Of a stretch of DNA of 64,000 bases, positions 38,709 to 51,417 are shown in pieces. The notes beneath the pieces are model-generated. The model saw only the letters and a program-made list of their open reading frames with translations. It ran no database searches and was not told the DNA's origin. The stretch spans positions 5,987,501-6,051,500 of the forward strand of contig CM075188.1 in assembly GCA_037577475.1 (NCBI GenBank), in the 5' to 3' direction. Each line of letters begins with the position of its first letter. Position 1 is the stretch's first letter. This DNA comes from Chaunax sp. Z400. Its lineage: Eukaryota; Chordata; Actinopteri; Lophiiformes; Chaunacidae. The position numbers were made by a program, and so were the translations under genes.

Positions 38709-40383
38709 CATAATTTATAATATAATAAATAACTAAACAAATAAACAAATGCCATTAAGTAGGTGCACAATATGACTGGGGGTGTGACCTAAAATGGTTA
38801 AAAATGTATTTTTCAGTTTTTGTCGACTAAAAAGACAGAAAGATTTTCTGGTACAAGGTCTGTTTATGTCTCTATACTTCTCTAATGTTTACATTTTTAT
38901 TGTGTAATTTTAGATATTTAGAAAATTCTACGTCTTCAGGCCTCTGAAAGCCATTGAAATGAAAGAAAGTGAAGATGAAACATCTCTTTGAATGAACTGC
39001 TTGTGACTCAGACAGTGCTACTTGTGACAAGGTCACGATTCGACATTGCTTTCCTTTGAAGGGTCACAAATAAAGGTTGGTAACTGCTGGTCCAGGTGAT
39101 AACATCTGTGATCTACCTATTTGAGTAAAGTGTGTGCATGTGTGGTGTCATGTAAGATTCAGGCCCAGCAGCTTGGCTAGAATCTGTAGAGAAGCCTGCT
39201 GCATCCTGATAGCGTTATTTGTGTTTTACAACAAGTTTCCTTGCTTGGTGGTCGTGTGAGTAAATGTGACTGGTTGTTGTTTGTCCTTGTGTCTTTGACA
39301 GTGACATTGATTTGGGCTATATGATGTCTATTTGTGATGCAGCACCTTGTCACAGTGTCATGGTGACATTATTCTAAGGCTGTTTAATTGTAAGATAGCA
39401 CTGAAGGCCTAGTTGTAAACTACACAACTTGCTTTCTATAGAAATTATCATTTTAAAAAATAAAATTAGAGAAATTACAGACTTGAAAGCACTTGGGAGA
39501 GTGCAGACCTCCGCCAAGGCTGCTCAGTTTACCCATGTTGGCATTTCACTCCAAAGCAAAAGTCCCATGATGTAACCCTTTGAATTAAGTCATTAGAAAG
39601 TTTAACAGGAAAAATTAAAACAAAATCTTTCCAATTTACTAAAATCTTTATTTATTGTGGCTTTTAGTTGTTCTTATTTTCATCTTACATAAATAAACTG
39701 CAATGCCACAACAGGTAATTGACACTTGTAACACTTTAAGAGTTGTTAGGAAGCCACACACACAGGCAGGAGAAAAGGAAGTATATTCAAACGGGGTAAT
39801 GTTACCTCTGATCAAGAAAGATGCGGCTTTGACCAAAACACACATGCACGCACCTACCTGATCACGCTGCACTCGTCCCCACACATAAAACTCCAAACCA
39901 CACACATGCACGCACCTTCATGATCGCGCTGCAGTCATCCACACACATAAAACTCCAAACCACACACACAGACAGTAGAAAAGGAAGTATATTAAAACAG
40001 GATAATGTTTTGTTGAAATTCTTATGCTGTTATATGAACATGAATCAATTAGATACATTTGTCAGGACGGAGACACTTTACATTACAAGTGTACATGTAA
40101 AAAATAAATTAAAAATTCCTGGATCCAGACAGTGATCCAGATCACCACCAAAATCTAATCATTTCTTCCTTGGGCCACTTCCGACATCTCCTGAAAATTT
40201 CATCAAAATCCGTTGGTTAGTTTTTCTTTTATCCAATTCACAACAAACCAACAAAACAACAAACCAACAAACTACCAAACCAACAAACTAACAAACCAAC
40301 CAATGCCGGCAAAAACATAACCTCCTCCTTTGGCGGAGGTCATAAAAAAGTTGAATATTTAAATCTTGTCTGGTGGTTAAACT

Positions 40384-40619
40384 TCAGAATTCAGATGTTC
40401 TGTATATTCGGTTGCCATGGCGAAGTCACTGTGATGTCACAGACACCAAGACTACACACATATCAGAGTGGATAAATATGTGCCATGGCGAAGTCACTGT
40501 GATGTCACAGACACCAAGACTACACTTCAGAATTCAGATGTCCTGTATATTCGGTTGCCATGGCGAAGTCCCTGTGATGTCACAGACACCAAGATTACAC
40601 ACATATCAGAGTGGATAAA
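40384..40619 (+). promoter_or_regulatory. Candidate promoter block of unit 4
   Basis: An unchanged three-module block, at the same distance from the ATG at 40711. Confidence 0.45.
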
Positions 40620-40710
40620 CACACTGCAGCTTTTCTTTGCATAACAGTTAAAGTTTGACTAAACTGTGTCATCAAAGTTTGGATGAAATTTGCTGACTCT
40701 AAACGCCATA

Positions 40711-42958
40711 ATGATCAGAATAAACCAGACTCAGGTTGGAAGCGACAACAACAACACTGCTAGCATAAATGATACTAGCAATGCTGAGCCCAGTGCAAAG
40801 CCAGTGGTGGTTCCCTCCATGGGCAAAAAGAGGAGGAGAACATCTAATGATGATGACAAGGGTCCTACAAAGAGGATGAGGTGTAGCGATGCGAGCTTAG
40901 ATGAGCCCGTCACCCCTTCACCCACCAACACTCAGACAATTAGCAACGTCTCAATTGAAGAGAGAATCTTTGAGATGTCCTCCTCAGCAAATACTAGCAG
41001 AGGTGAGCTGATAGTTGGAAACAAAATGACTCTTAGAACATTTTACATGTTAATACCAGGAATAAAATCAAGATGAGTTCAAACCTAAATAATGATAGAT
41101 TTCAAGGTACAAATGTGATTAAATGTTTTTGTGTTTTCAGCTGATTTCAAGAAGAAGTACCGTCAGCTCTCTATGATTGGTCAGGGATGCTTTGGCTGGG
41201 TATATCGTGGCCTGCGAAGACTTGACTGTTTTCCTGTAAGTATTCCAAACACATGTTCTCATGCATTATTTCATTCACTGAACCTAAGGAAGTACAAACC
41301 ATAGACAGTATTAATACTCCTCTGATTGGAAAAAAAATTACCATTATACGAAAGCTTTTGAGAAAATGACCCTTAGTCATAATTAGTCCTTGATTTCATT
41401 GTCTTGTTATTCATTTCTAGTGTATAGAAGTTGTTTGATTGTAATGTTTACTTATTGTGACTAAATTATTTGTATTTCTCTTGCAGGTGGCCATCAAGCA
41501 CATCCCCATCGAGTCTGTGGAATGGGAAAAAGTGGTGAGTAATTTGATCCAATTATGAACATCACCTGTATGAATTATTTCACTACTATACTGTGGATGA
41601 GTAAACACATGTTGCTCATATGTTAACTCTGTCTCCTAAAAAAGTCATTCAGTATTGGAATCAGCATGTAATTGACCACTTGGCATGTATTTGTTTTTCT
41701 TTAGACTTACAATGGCAAGGAGTTTTATATCATTCTGGAGGTTGCTCTCATGCTGAAAGCCGGAGGTCTTCCAGAATCAGTTGGAAAATTCCCTGCTGTG
41801 ACCCTCATGGAGTGGTTCATACTGGACCAGGAGCTGATACTGGTCATTGAGAGACCACTGCGCGGCAGGGACCTCAGCACTTACCTTGATTTGCGCAGAG
41901 GATCCCTGACTGACCATGAGGCAAAGGTACAGACCCTGAAATGTGAAATGTGTCTCTGTGTGTTCCCCAGAAAAACAAATACTACTAGCCAGCTTACAAT
42001 GATTGTTGCCTAGATCAGTTGTTAAAAGGACAAGTTCACACAGAACAGGTTACTGGTCTGAAAACCATGCCTATTTTGTGGAGAAGTGCTCATGAGCTTT
42101 TAGGGTGTAATGTGGGAACAAGATGGACACCACAAAGAAGATGTGTTGTATTTTATTGCTCAAAGTGTTTTAACAAATGTTGATAGCTGTTTGAAAAATT
42201 CGTACTCACAATCTCTTCGTACTCTGTCTCTCTCAGCTGATCCTGAAACAGCTGGTGGACGCTGCAATCAGCATGCACTCTAAGGGTGTCTTCCACAAGG
42301 ACCTGAAGCCAGACAACATCCTGGTTCAAATTGTCAGAGGTCAACCAAGAGTGCGTGTGATCGACTTTGGTATTGGCACTCTCTCAAGGGAAAGTCCTTT
42401 CCAGCGCTTCTCTGGTATGATATCTGGCTTCTGCTCCTCACTCATTTGTCAATCTTTGAAATAACAACTTTCATGTTTAAACAAATCTTCCCTCTTCCTT
42501 CTAACCTCCATCTCTCTGTTGATGTGTGAACTAGGTTCCCGTAAATTCTTCCCTCCAAAGTGGAAAAGTATGAAGACCTACCGGGACTGTCCCACCACTG
42601 TTTGGCAGCTGGGAGGAATCTTCTACTCACTGCTGAGAGGACATGGGCGTTTTAAAGACTACCTCCCCAACAAAAGAATTAAAATCACAATGCCCAAGAT
42701 CAACAGTGCCCTGCCCACAGGTAAAGACATTATTGAAAGCATATATATTCATCAGATGTCTTGTTTTCAGTGGATCTCTGTAACTGCCCACTTCAACCAC
42801 GGATCTCCTGATTTTTTCTCTCTTACTTTTCAGAAATTAAGTCTTTGCTGGATATGTGTCTGGACTTTTCACCATTGAAGCGAGCCACTCTGGGGGAGCT
42901 ACAGCAACATCCTCTGCTCAGACATCTGAGGACTCCCCCAAAAGCCTCCTTCAACTAA
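40711..42958 (+). CDS. PIM-like serine/threonine protein kinase, copy 4 (7 exons, 381 aa)
   Basis: Exons 40711-41002, 41141-41235, 41487-41534, 41705-41926, 42237-42414, 42535-42720 and 42834-42958. The frame is open to TAA and the protein looks identical to copies 1, 2 and 5. It is the intact sister of copy 3: the surrounding unit is nearly the same sequence, so comparing the two isolates the copy 3 deletion as the only coding change. Splice sites, upstream ORF (40683) and downstream AATAAA are kept. Confidence 0.85.
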
Positions 42959-44615
42959 ACCTTATATAAAAAAATAAAAGTAAAATAAAAAATCCAACAT
43001 ATTTCATCAACCAACATTTATGAATATGTGAGCTTTAGTGTGGACCTGGACTATTGTCTAAATCCAGGATACCACTTTTGTATGTATGCTTGTTTTCTAC
43101 GTAAATATTTGTATTTTATGAGAATAAATATTTTCCAGTGCTATAATTGCTTTTTTGTGAACTATTTCCGGATTGCTGGAGTTTTAATGACAATGAGTGC
43201 TCTGAGTGCTTTCTAGTTTGTCTGTTAGCAGGATTACAGAAAATCTACTTGACAAAGTTTTATGAAACTTGGTGGAAGGGTTGGACATGTAACATCGCCT
43301 AGAAATTGTACAACAAATACATCTGTATACAAAATATCCTCCAATCCTTTAATGAGCTTAGAGTAGTGTATTGTTTTGGATATATGCTATGGAGAAGATG
43401 ACCAACCAACCTTCTTAGTCACCTCATAATCAGCTTTGCATGGAAAAGTCAAAAAAATAAAATTTGTATAAAACTCTCACTTTTAAAAGGCACAACTATT
43501 TATAATGGTTCATTTATGTGTAAACTTAAGTGAAGCTAGAATGTATAGTTTGTGAAATATGGTCCAGACAAGATGACCAACCATAGAACTACCTTAAAAA
43601 CTACATTTCCATTGAAATCACAAAAACATAAAATTTGTACAAAATTAAAAATGTCGAAAGGTAGAACTACTTATCATGGTTAATATACAGTATGTCTAAA
43701 GTTTGGTAAAGCTAGCATGTATGGTGTATGTACTCAGGAAAAAAAAAAGATTACGGACACACTGATCACTATATCCCTGTCATTTTTATGTTATGGGGAT
43801 AATTAGAGAATCTTAAATACATTCTTACAATGTTGATTAAACCACTCAGTGAATCTTGGGGAAAGAAACGTACTAGAACTTGATAGCAATGCTTGGTCGG
43901 ATTATTTATTTTTCATTCATTTATTTATTTGAAAAATGGACACAAGGAACAGAGAAGACTGTAAAAGGTTCCAAATGTGATTTCCAGTAACAAGTCTGTG
44001 ATAATCAAGGCTGATCATGTGATGATCTGAGAGCAGTAGTAAAGGCAATAGATTACAGATCTGTACTCCATCTTTGGTTTTATGAATCCAGGTACAACTA
44101 CATTCCTGAAGCATACATCTGGGAATGTAATTATACTCTATTACACATATTTCTTCTCAGTATGAGACAAGTGTTTCATACAAAGTTGAGTACAGAATGT
44201 AATGCTAACCGCAAACATGATCATCTCAGAGGATGACGGATTTGTTCCTCTCACCATCACAAGTCTACGTTCCTTTATGAAACCTATGGGGAGATGTTGT
44301 TGATGGTCCGTCATGCATCTTCTACTTGTTGAGTCTGGTTCCTGACTGAGATGTGGCGTCTGGCTGATGCAGCCTGGCCGTGCCTCCCCTCGGCCTCTGG
44401 TTCTGAATCACTTAGCTCCAGGTCAGGACAGTATCCGTCACTGTCCTGGTACGATCTTGCACTTTTTACTTTGTGTTCAGACACGGGTTAAGCCCACTGT
44501 CTCTCCTTGGCTGAGCCCTCTCGGGACAGTTTGTCAGAGGCCCGCAGGTCCGCTGTGGTCCGTACCAGGTTAATATTTGCCTCTTTGAAGGACCTGCCGA
44601 AGTGTTCCATGGCAG

Positions 44616-45170
44616 ATTTACAATGCCCGGCCTTTTGTGGCCAGAGTGTGTAGGCAGTTCCTGGATGACGAAGGCATTGATGCCACTGACTGGCCCTCCC
44701 GTTCCCCTGACCTAAATCCAACTGGGCACCTATGGGACATTATGTATCGGTGCATCCAACACCGCCAAGTACCGCCACAGACTGTCCAGGAGCTCACTGA
44801 TGCCCTGATCCAGGTCTGGGAGGAGATCTCCCAGGACACCATCCGCCAACTCATCAGGAGCATGACCAGACGTTGTCAGGAGTGCATACAGGGGGCCATA
44901 CAGACTACTGAGTCACATTATGAGTTTCCGTAATGAAATTCAAGCTAGTTCGATCAGCCTGTGATTTCAATTTTTTACAGCGATTTTAGGTGTGATTTTG
45001 AATCCAGCCCTCAATGGGTTGATGATTTTGGTTTCCATTGACCCTTGTGACGACATTTTGTTCTCAACAAATTATAAAATGTACATCAGTAAAGATTTTC
45101 AACTTGAATAATTCGTTCATCAAGATCTGATGTGGGATTTAAGTCTCCCCTTCATTTTTTGAGCAGTGTA
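44616..45170 (+). pseudogene. 5'-truncated Tc1-like transposase and right terminal repeat, unit 4
   Basis: The last of four copies of this fragment. Unit 5 ends before the corresponding position, so no fifth copy exists. Confidence 0.7.
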
Positions 45171-46853
45171 CATAATTTATAATATAATAAATAACTAAAC
45201 AAATAAACAAATGCCATTAAGTAGGTGCACAATATGACTGGGGGTGTGACCTAAAATGGTTAAAAATGTATTTTTCAGTTTTTGTCGACTAAAAAGACAG
45301 AAAGATTTTCTGGTACAAGGTCTGTTTATGTCTCTATACTTCTCTAATGTTTACATTTTTATTGTGTAATTTTAGATATTTAGAAAATTCTACGTCTTCA
45401 GGCCTCTGAAAGCCATTGAAATGAAAGAAAGTGAAGATGAAACATCTCTTTGAATGAACTGCTTGTGACTCAGACAGTGCTACTTGTGACAAGGTCACGA
45501 TTCGACATTGCTTTCCTTTGAAGGGTCACAAATAAAGGTTGGTAACTGCTGGTCCAGGTGATAACATCTGTGATCTACCTATTTGAGTAAAGTGTGTGCA
45601 TGTGTGGTGTCATGTAAGATTCAGGCCCAGCAGCTTGGCTAGAATCTGTAGAGAAGCCTGCTGCATCCTGATAGCGTTATTTGTGTTTTACAACAAGTTT
45701 CCTTGCTTGGTGGTCGTGTGAGTAAATGTGACTGGTTGTTGTTTGTCCTTGTGTCTTTGACAGTGACATTGATTTGGGCTATATGATGTCTATTTGTGAT
45801 GCAGCACCTTGTCACAGTGTCATGGTGACATTATTCTAAGGCTGTTTAATTGTAAGATAGCACTGAAGGCCTAGTTGTAAACTACACAACTTGCTTTCTA
45901 TAGAAATTATCATTTTAAAAAATAAAATTAGAGAAATTACAGACTTGAAAGCACTTGGGAGAGTGCAGACCTCCGCCAAGGCTGCTCAGTTTACCCATGT
46001 TGGCATTTCACTCCAAAGCAAAAGTCCCATGATGTAACCCTTTGAATTAAGTCATTAGAAAGTTTAACAGGAAAAATTAAAACAAAATCTTTCCAATTTA
46101 CTAAAATCTTTATTTATTGTGGCTTTTAGTTGTTCTTATTTTCATCTTACATAAATAAACTGCAATGCCACAACAGGTAATTGACACTTGTAACACTTTA
46201 AGAGTTGTTAGGAAGCCACACACACAGGCAGGAGAAAAGGAAGTATATTCAAACGGGGTAATGTTACCTCTGATCAAGAAAGATGCGGCTTTGACCAAAA
46301 CACACATGCACGCACCTACCTGATCACGCTGCACTCGTCCCCACACATAAAACTCCAAACCACACACATGCACGCACCTTCATGATCGCGCTGCAGTCAT
46401 CCACACACATAAAACTCCAAACCACACACACAGACAGTAGAAAAGGAAGTATATTAAAACAGGATAATGTTTTGTTGAAATTCTTATGCTGTTATATGAA
46501 CATGAATCAATTAGATACATTTGTCAGGACGGAGACACTTTACATTACAAGTGTACATGTAAAAAATAAATTAAAAATTCCTGGATCCAGACAGTGATCC
46601 AGATCACCACCAAAATCTAATCATTTCTTCCTTGGGCCACTTCCGACATCTCCTGAAAATTTCATCAAAATCCGTTGGTTAGTTTTTCTTTTATCCAATT
46701 CACAACAAACCAACAAAACAACAAACCAACAAACCAACAAACTACCAAACCAACAAACTAACAAACCAACCAATGTCGGCAAAAACATAACCTCCTCCCT
46801 TGGCGGAGGTCATAAAAAAGTTGAATATTTAAATCTTGTCTGGTGGTTAAACT

Positions 46854-47089
46854 TCAGAATTCAGATGTTCTGTATATTCGGTTGCCATGGCGAAGTCACT
46901 GTGATGTCACAGACACCAAGACTACACACATATCAGAGTGGATAAATATGTGCCATGGCGAAGTCACTGTGATGTCACAGACACCAAGACTACACTTCAG
47001 AATTCAGATGTCCTGTATATTCGGTTGCCATGGCGAAGTCCCTGTGATGTCACAGACACCAAGATTACACACATATCAGAGTGGATAAA
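46854..47089 (+). promoter_or_regulatory. Candidate promoter block of unit 5
   Basis: An unchanged three-module block, at the same distance from the ATG at 47181. Confidence 0.45.
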
Positions 47090-47180
47090 CACACTGCAGC
47101 TTTTCTTTGCATAACAGTTAAAGTTTGACTAAACTGTGTCATCAAAGTTTGGATGAAATTTGCTGACTCTAAACGCCATA

Positions 47181-49428
47181 ATGATCAGAATAAACCAGAC
47201 TCAGGTTGGAAGCGACAACAACAACACTGCTAGCATAAATGATACTAGCAATGCTGAGCCCAGTGCAAAGCCAGTGGTGGTTCCCTCCATGGGCAAAAAG
47301 AGGAGGAGAACATCTAATGATGATGACAAGGGTCCTACAAAGAGGATGAGGTGTAGCGATGCGAGCTTAGATGAGCCCGTCACCCCTTCACCCACCAACA
47401 CTCAGACAATTAGCAACGTCTCAATTGAAGAGAGAATCTTTGAGATGTCCTCCTCAGCAAATACTAGCAGAGGTGAGCTGATAGTTGGAAACAAAATGAC
47501 TCTTAGAACATTTTACATGTTAATACCAGGAATAAAATCAAGATGAGTTCAAACCTAAATAATGATAGATTTCAAGGTACAAATGTGATTAAATGTTTTT
47601 GTGTTTTCAGCTGATTTCAAGAAGAAGTACCGTCAGCTCTCTATGATTGGTCAGGGATGCTTTGGCTGGGTATATCGTGGCCTGCGAAGACTTGACTGTT
47701 TTCCTGTAAGTATTCCAAACACATGTTCTCATGAATTATTTCATTCACTGAACCTAAGGAAGTACAAACCATAGACAATATTAATACTCCTCTGATTGGA
47801 AAAAAAATTACCATTATACGAAAGCTTTTGAGAAAATGACCCTTAGTCATAATTAGTCCTTGATTTCATTGTCTTGTTATTCATTTCTAGTGTATAGAAG
47901 TTGTTTGATTGTAATGTTTACTTATTGTGACTAAATTATTTGTATTTCTCTTGCAGGTGGCCATCAAGCACATCCCCATCGAGTCTGTGGAATGGGAAAA
48001 AGTGGTGAGTAATTTGATCCAATTATGAACATCACCTGTATGAATTATTTCACTACTATACTGTGGATGAGTAAACACATGTTGCTCATATGTTAACTCT
48101 GTCTCCTAAAAAAGTCATTCAGTATTGGAATCAGCATGTAATTGACCACTTGGCATGTATTTGTTTTTCTTTAGACTTACAATGGCAAGGAGTTTTATAT
48201 CATTCTGGAGGTTGCTCTCATGCTGAAAGCCGGAGGTCTTCCAGAATCAGTTGGAAAATTCCCTGCTGTGACCCTCATGGAGTGGTTCATACTGGACCAG
48301 GAGCTGATACTGGTCATTGAGAGACCACTGCGCGGCAGGGACCTCAGCACTTACCTTGATTTGCGCAGAGGATCCCTGACTGACCATGAGGCAAAGGTAC
48401 AGACCCTGAAATGTGAAATGTGTCTCTGTGTGTTCCCCAGAAAAACAAATACTACTAGCCAGCTTACAATGATTGTTGCCTAGATCAGTTGTTAAAAGGA
48501 CAAGTTCACACAGAACAGGTTACTGGTCTGAAAACCATGCCTATTTTGTGGAGAAGTGCTCATGAGCTTTTAGGGTGTAATGTGGGAACAAGATGGACAC
48601 CACAAAGAAGATGTGTTGTATTTTATTGCTCAAAGTGTTTTAACAAATGTTGATAGCTGTTTGAAAAATTCGTACTCACGATCTCTTCGTACTCTGTCTC
48701 TCTCAGCTGATCCTGAAACAGCTGGTGGACGCTGCAATCAGCATGCACTCTAAGGGTGTCTTCCACAAGGACCTGAAGCCAGACAACATCCTGGTTCAAA
48801 TTGTCAGAGGTCAACCAAGAGTGCGTGTGATCGACTTTGGTATTGGCACTCTCTCAAGGGAAAGTCCTTTCCAGCGCTTCTCTGGTATGATATCTGGCTT
48901 CTGCTCCTCACTCATTTGTCAATCTTTGAAATAACAACTTTCATGTTTAAACAAATCTTCCCTCTTCCTTCTAACCTCCATCTCTCTGTTGATGTGTGAA
49001 CTAGGTTCCCGTAAATTCTTCCCTCCAAAGTGGAAAAGTATGAAGACCTACCGGGACTGTCCCACCACTGTTTGGCAGCTGGGAGGAATCTTCTACTCAC
49101 TGCTGAGAGGACATGGGCGTTTTAAAGACTACCTCCCCAACAAAAGAATTAAAATCACAATGCCCAAGATCAACAGTGCCCTGCCCACAGGTAAAGACAT
49201 TATTGAAAGCATATATATTCTTCAGATGTCTTGTTTTCAGTGGATCTCTGTAACTGCGCACTTCAACCACGGATCTCCTGATTTTTTCTCTCTTACTTTT
49301 CAGAAATTAAGTCTTTGCTGGATATGTGTCTGGACTTTTCACCATTGAAGCGAGCCACTCTGGGGGAGCTACAGCAACATCCTCTGCTCAGACATCTGAG
49401 GACTCCCCCAAAAGCCTCCTTCAACTAA
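47181..49428 (+). CDS. PIM-like serine/threonine protein kinase, copy 5 (7 exons, 381 aa)
   Basis: Exons 47181-47472, 47611-47705, 47957-48004, 48175-48396, 48707-48884, 49005-49190 and 49304-49428. The predicted protein looks identical to the other intact copies. This gene carries the most private substitutions, and all five I could find inside the gene are in introns: 47734 and 47777 (intron 2), 48680 (intron 4), 49221 and 49258 (intron 6). None falls in an exon or at a splice site. It is the last gene of the array; its downstream flank loses similarity at about 50.06-50.39 kb. Confidence 0.85.
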
Positions 49429-50385
49429 ACCTTATATAAAAAAATAAAAGTAAAATAAAAAATCCAACATATTTCATCAACCAACATTTATGAATATGTG
49501 AGCTTTAGTGTGGACCTGGACTATTGTCTAAATCCAGGATACCACTTTTGTATGTATGCTTGTTTTCTACGTAAATATTTGTATTTTATGAGAATAAATA
49601 TTTTCCAGTGCTATAATTGCTTTTTTGTGAACTATTTCCGGATTGCTGGAGTTTTAATGACAATGAGTGCTCTGAGTGCTTTCTAGTTTGTCTGTTAGCA
49701 GGATTACAGAAAATCTACTTGACAAAGTTTTATGAAACTTGGTGGAAGGGTTGGACATGTAACATCGCCTAGAAATTGTACAACAAATACATCTGTATAC
49801 AAAATATCCTCCAATCCTTTAATGAGCTTAGAGTAGTGTATTGTTTTGGATATATGCTATGGAGAAGATGACCAACCAACCTTCTTAGTCACCTCATAAT
49901 CAGCTTTGCATGGAAAAGTCAAAAAAATAAAATTTGTATAAAACTCTCACTTTTAAAAGGCACAACTATTTATAATGGTTCATTTATGTGTAAACTTAAG
50001 TGAAGCTAGAATGTATAGTTTGTGAAATATGGTCCAGACAAGATGACCAACCATAGAACTAACTTAAAAACTACATTTCCATTGAAATCACACAAACATA
50101 AAATTTGTACAAAATTAAAAATGTCGAAAGGTAGAACTACTTAACATGGTTAATATATGTGTAAAATTTGTTGAAGCTGGCATGTATAGTGTATGTGCTC
50201 AGGATAAAAAAATGATTACGGACACACTGATCACTATATCCATGTCGTTTTTATGTTATGGGGATAATTAGAGAATCTTAAATACATTCTTACAACGTCG
50301 ATTAAACCACTCAGTGAATCTTGGGGAAAGAAACGTAATAAAACTTGATAGCAATGCTTGGTCAGATTATTAATGTTTCATTCAT

Positions 50386-50906
50386 TTATTCTGTGAAGTG
50401 TAATAATTAAAATCAAATTCCCCAATGTTGGTATTAATAGGTTGATTTTCAGGACCCTAATCCATATCTCATGACACATGTAAGATACCCACATAGTTTG
50501 TTAAAAAGGGCTTTCTCTATACAGTGCTGTTCTCCTCTAACAGCCAATGACGGCCACCCAACTTCCTCCTACAATAAACAACAATGCCATCATGTGTGCA
50601 GTAATAAATGTTAAGTCATTAAATGGCCACTATTCTTTTTTTACTTTCTAATAAGCGAACGCCAAGAATCATTACGTAGCAGCTGGAGTTTGGTTCAGAT
50701 GCTCTGCAGCACTGATCCAAAAGGTCATAGGTCAAACGGCCCATTAGAGCAGCCACCAGTAGCTGATGAACAAGTGAACTATCAGGTGTCCCACTGTAGG
50801 AGGTTAAACACCGGGCAGATTCCTCACAACCTGGATTACATCTAATTCACTTCATCATTTATTAACTCTTAGAAAAAACTCCATCAATTTCAATGAATTG
50901 TTATGC
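50386..50906. other. Unique sequence right of the array, no gene
   Basis: The first sequence not shared with the array units. Nothing recognisable as a gene, RNA or mobile element. Confidence 0.4.
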
Positions 50907-51283
50907 TTTGAGTTTGAGTTTGAGTCTTTATTTTGAACATGTAATAAAAAAAAATTTAAAAACGAACAAACCAATAAAATAACATTTAAATGTGAAAAAT
51001 TAAATTGCCTAGTACATAAAAAAATTAATAAATAATAATAATAAAAAACATATAAAAAAAGAGAAAAAAAATAAACATTGAATTACATCACATGTCCAAA
51101 AAGGAGTGGGAAGAAGTATAAACTTATCTAATCCCACCACTTCTCCATTACTCATTAAGTAATAATTCTTCATATGCGTCTGGTGTAAAAAATAAATGTA
51201 GACACAATATAGATACAAATAAACATATACACTATAAATTATATATTCATTATATAGTACCGATACATATACATATATATGCT

Positions 51284-51288
<5 letters not shown>

Positions 51289-51340
<52 letters not shown>
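51289..51340. repeat. AT dinucleotide microsatellite
   Basis: About 26 uninterrupted AT units. A looser TATA/ATAC-rich tract lies further on at about 51570-51775. Confidence 0.95.
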
Positions 51341-51344
<4 letters not shown>

Positions 51345-51417
51345 TACCAGTCAATAGTTTGGACATACCTTCCCATCCACTTGAATGGGAAACTGTGTCC
51401 AAATTTTTGACTGGTAC
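51341..51417. mobile_element. Short palindromic Tc1-type MITE
   Basis: The left end reads ACAGTACCAGTCAATAGTTT followed by GGACA. The right end reads TGTCC-AAATTTTTGACTGGTACA, its near-perfect reverse complement, with only about 30 bp between. This is the classic hairpin formed from the two ends of a fish Tc1 family. It lies beside TA-rich sequence, as expected of Tc1 targets. Confidence 0.75.

Larger units (their letters stand above)
33071..39531 (+). repeat. Tandem array unit 3 (6461 bp)
   Basis: The same order of parts. It shares CCCACTGTCTC (near 38032) with unit 4, where units 1 and 2 have CCCACAGTCTC. It lacks the extra CCAACAAA of units 2 and 5. Its private change is a 1-bp deletion in exon 4 of the kinase. 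Confidence 0.95.
39532..45993 (+). repeat. Tandem array unit 4 (6462 bp)
   Basis: The closest match to unit 3. By eye the only difference is that unit 4 keeps the G that unit 3 lacks in exon 4, which fits the 1-bp length difference. Confidence 0.95.
45994..50385 (+). repeat. Tandem array unit 5 (partial, about 4.39 kb, diverging at its right end)
   Basis: Nearly identical to the other units from 45994 to about 50058. From there to about 50385 it still aligns but with roughly twenty differences and a small deletion (TATACAGTATG becomes TATATGTG near 50155). Beyond 50385 there is no similarity. It shares the extra CCAACAAA and the CCTCCCTTGG variant with unit 2. Private bases include AATGTCGGC near 46774. 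Confidence 0.9.
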
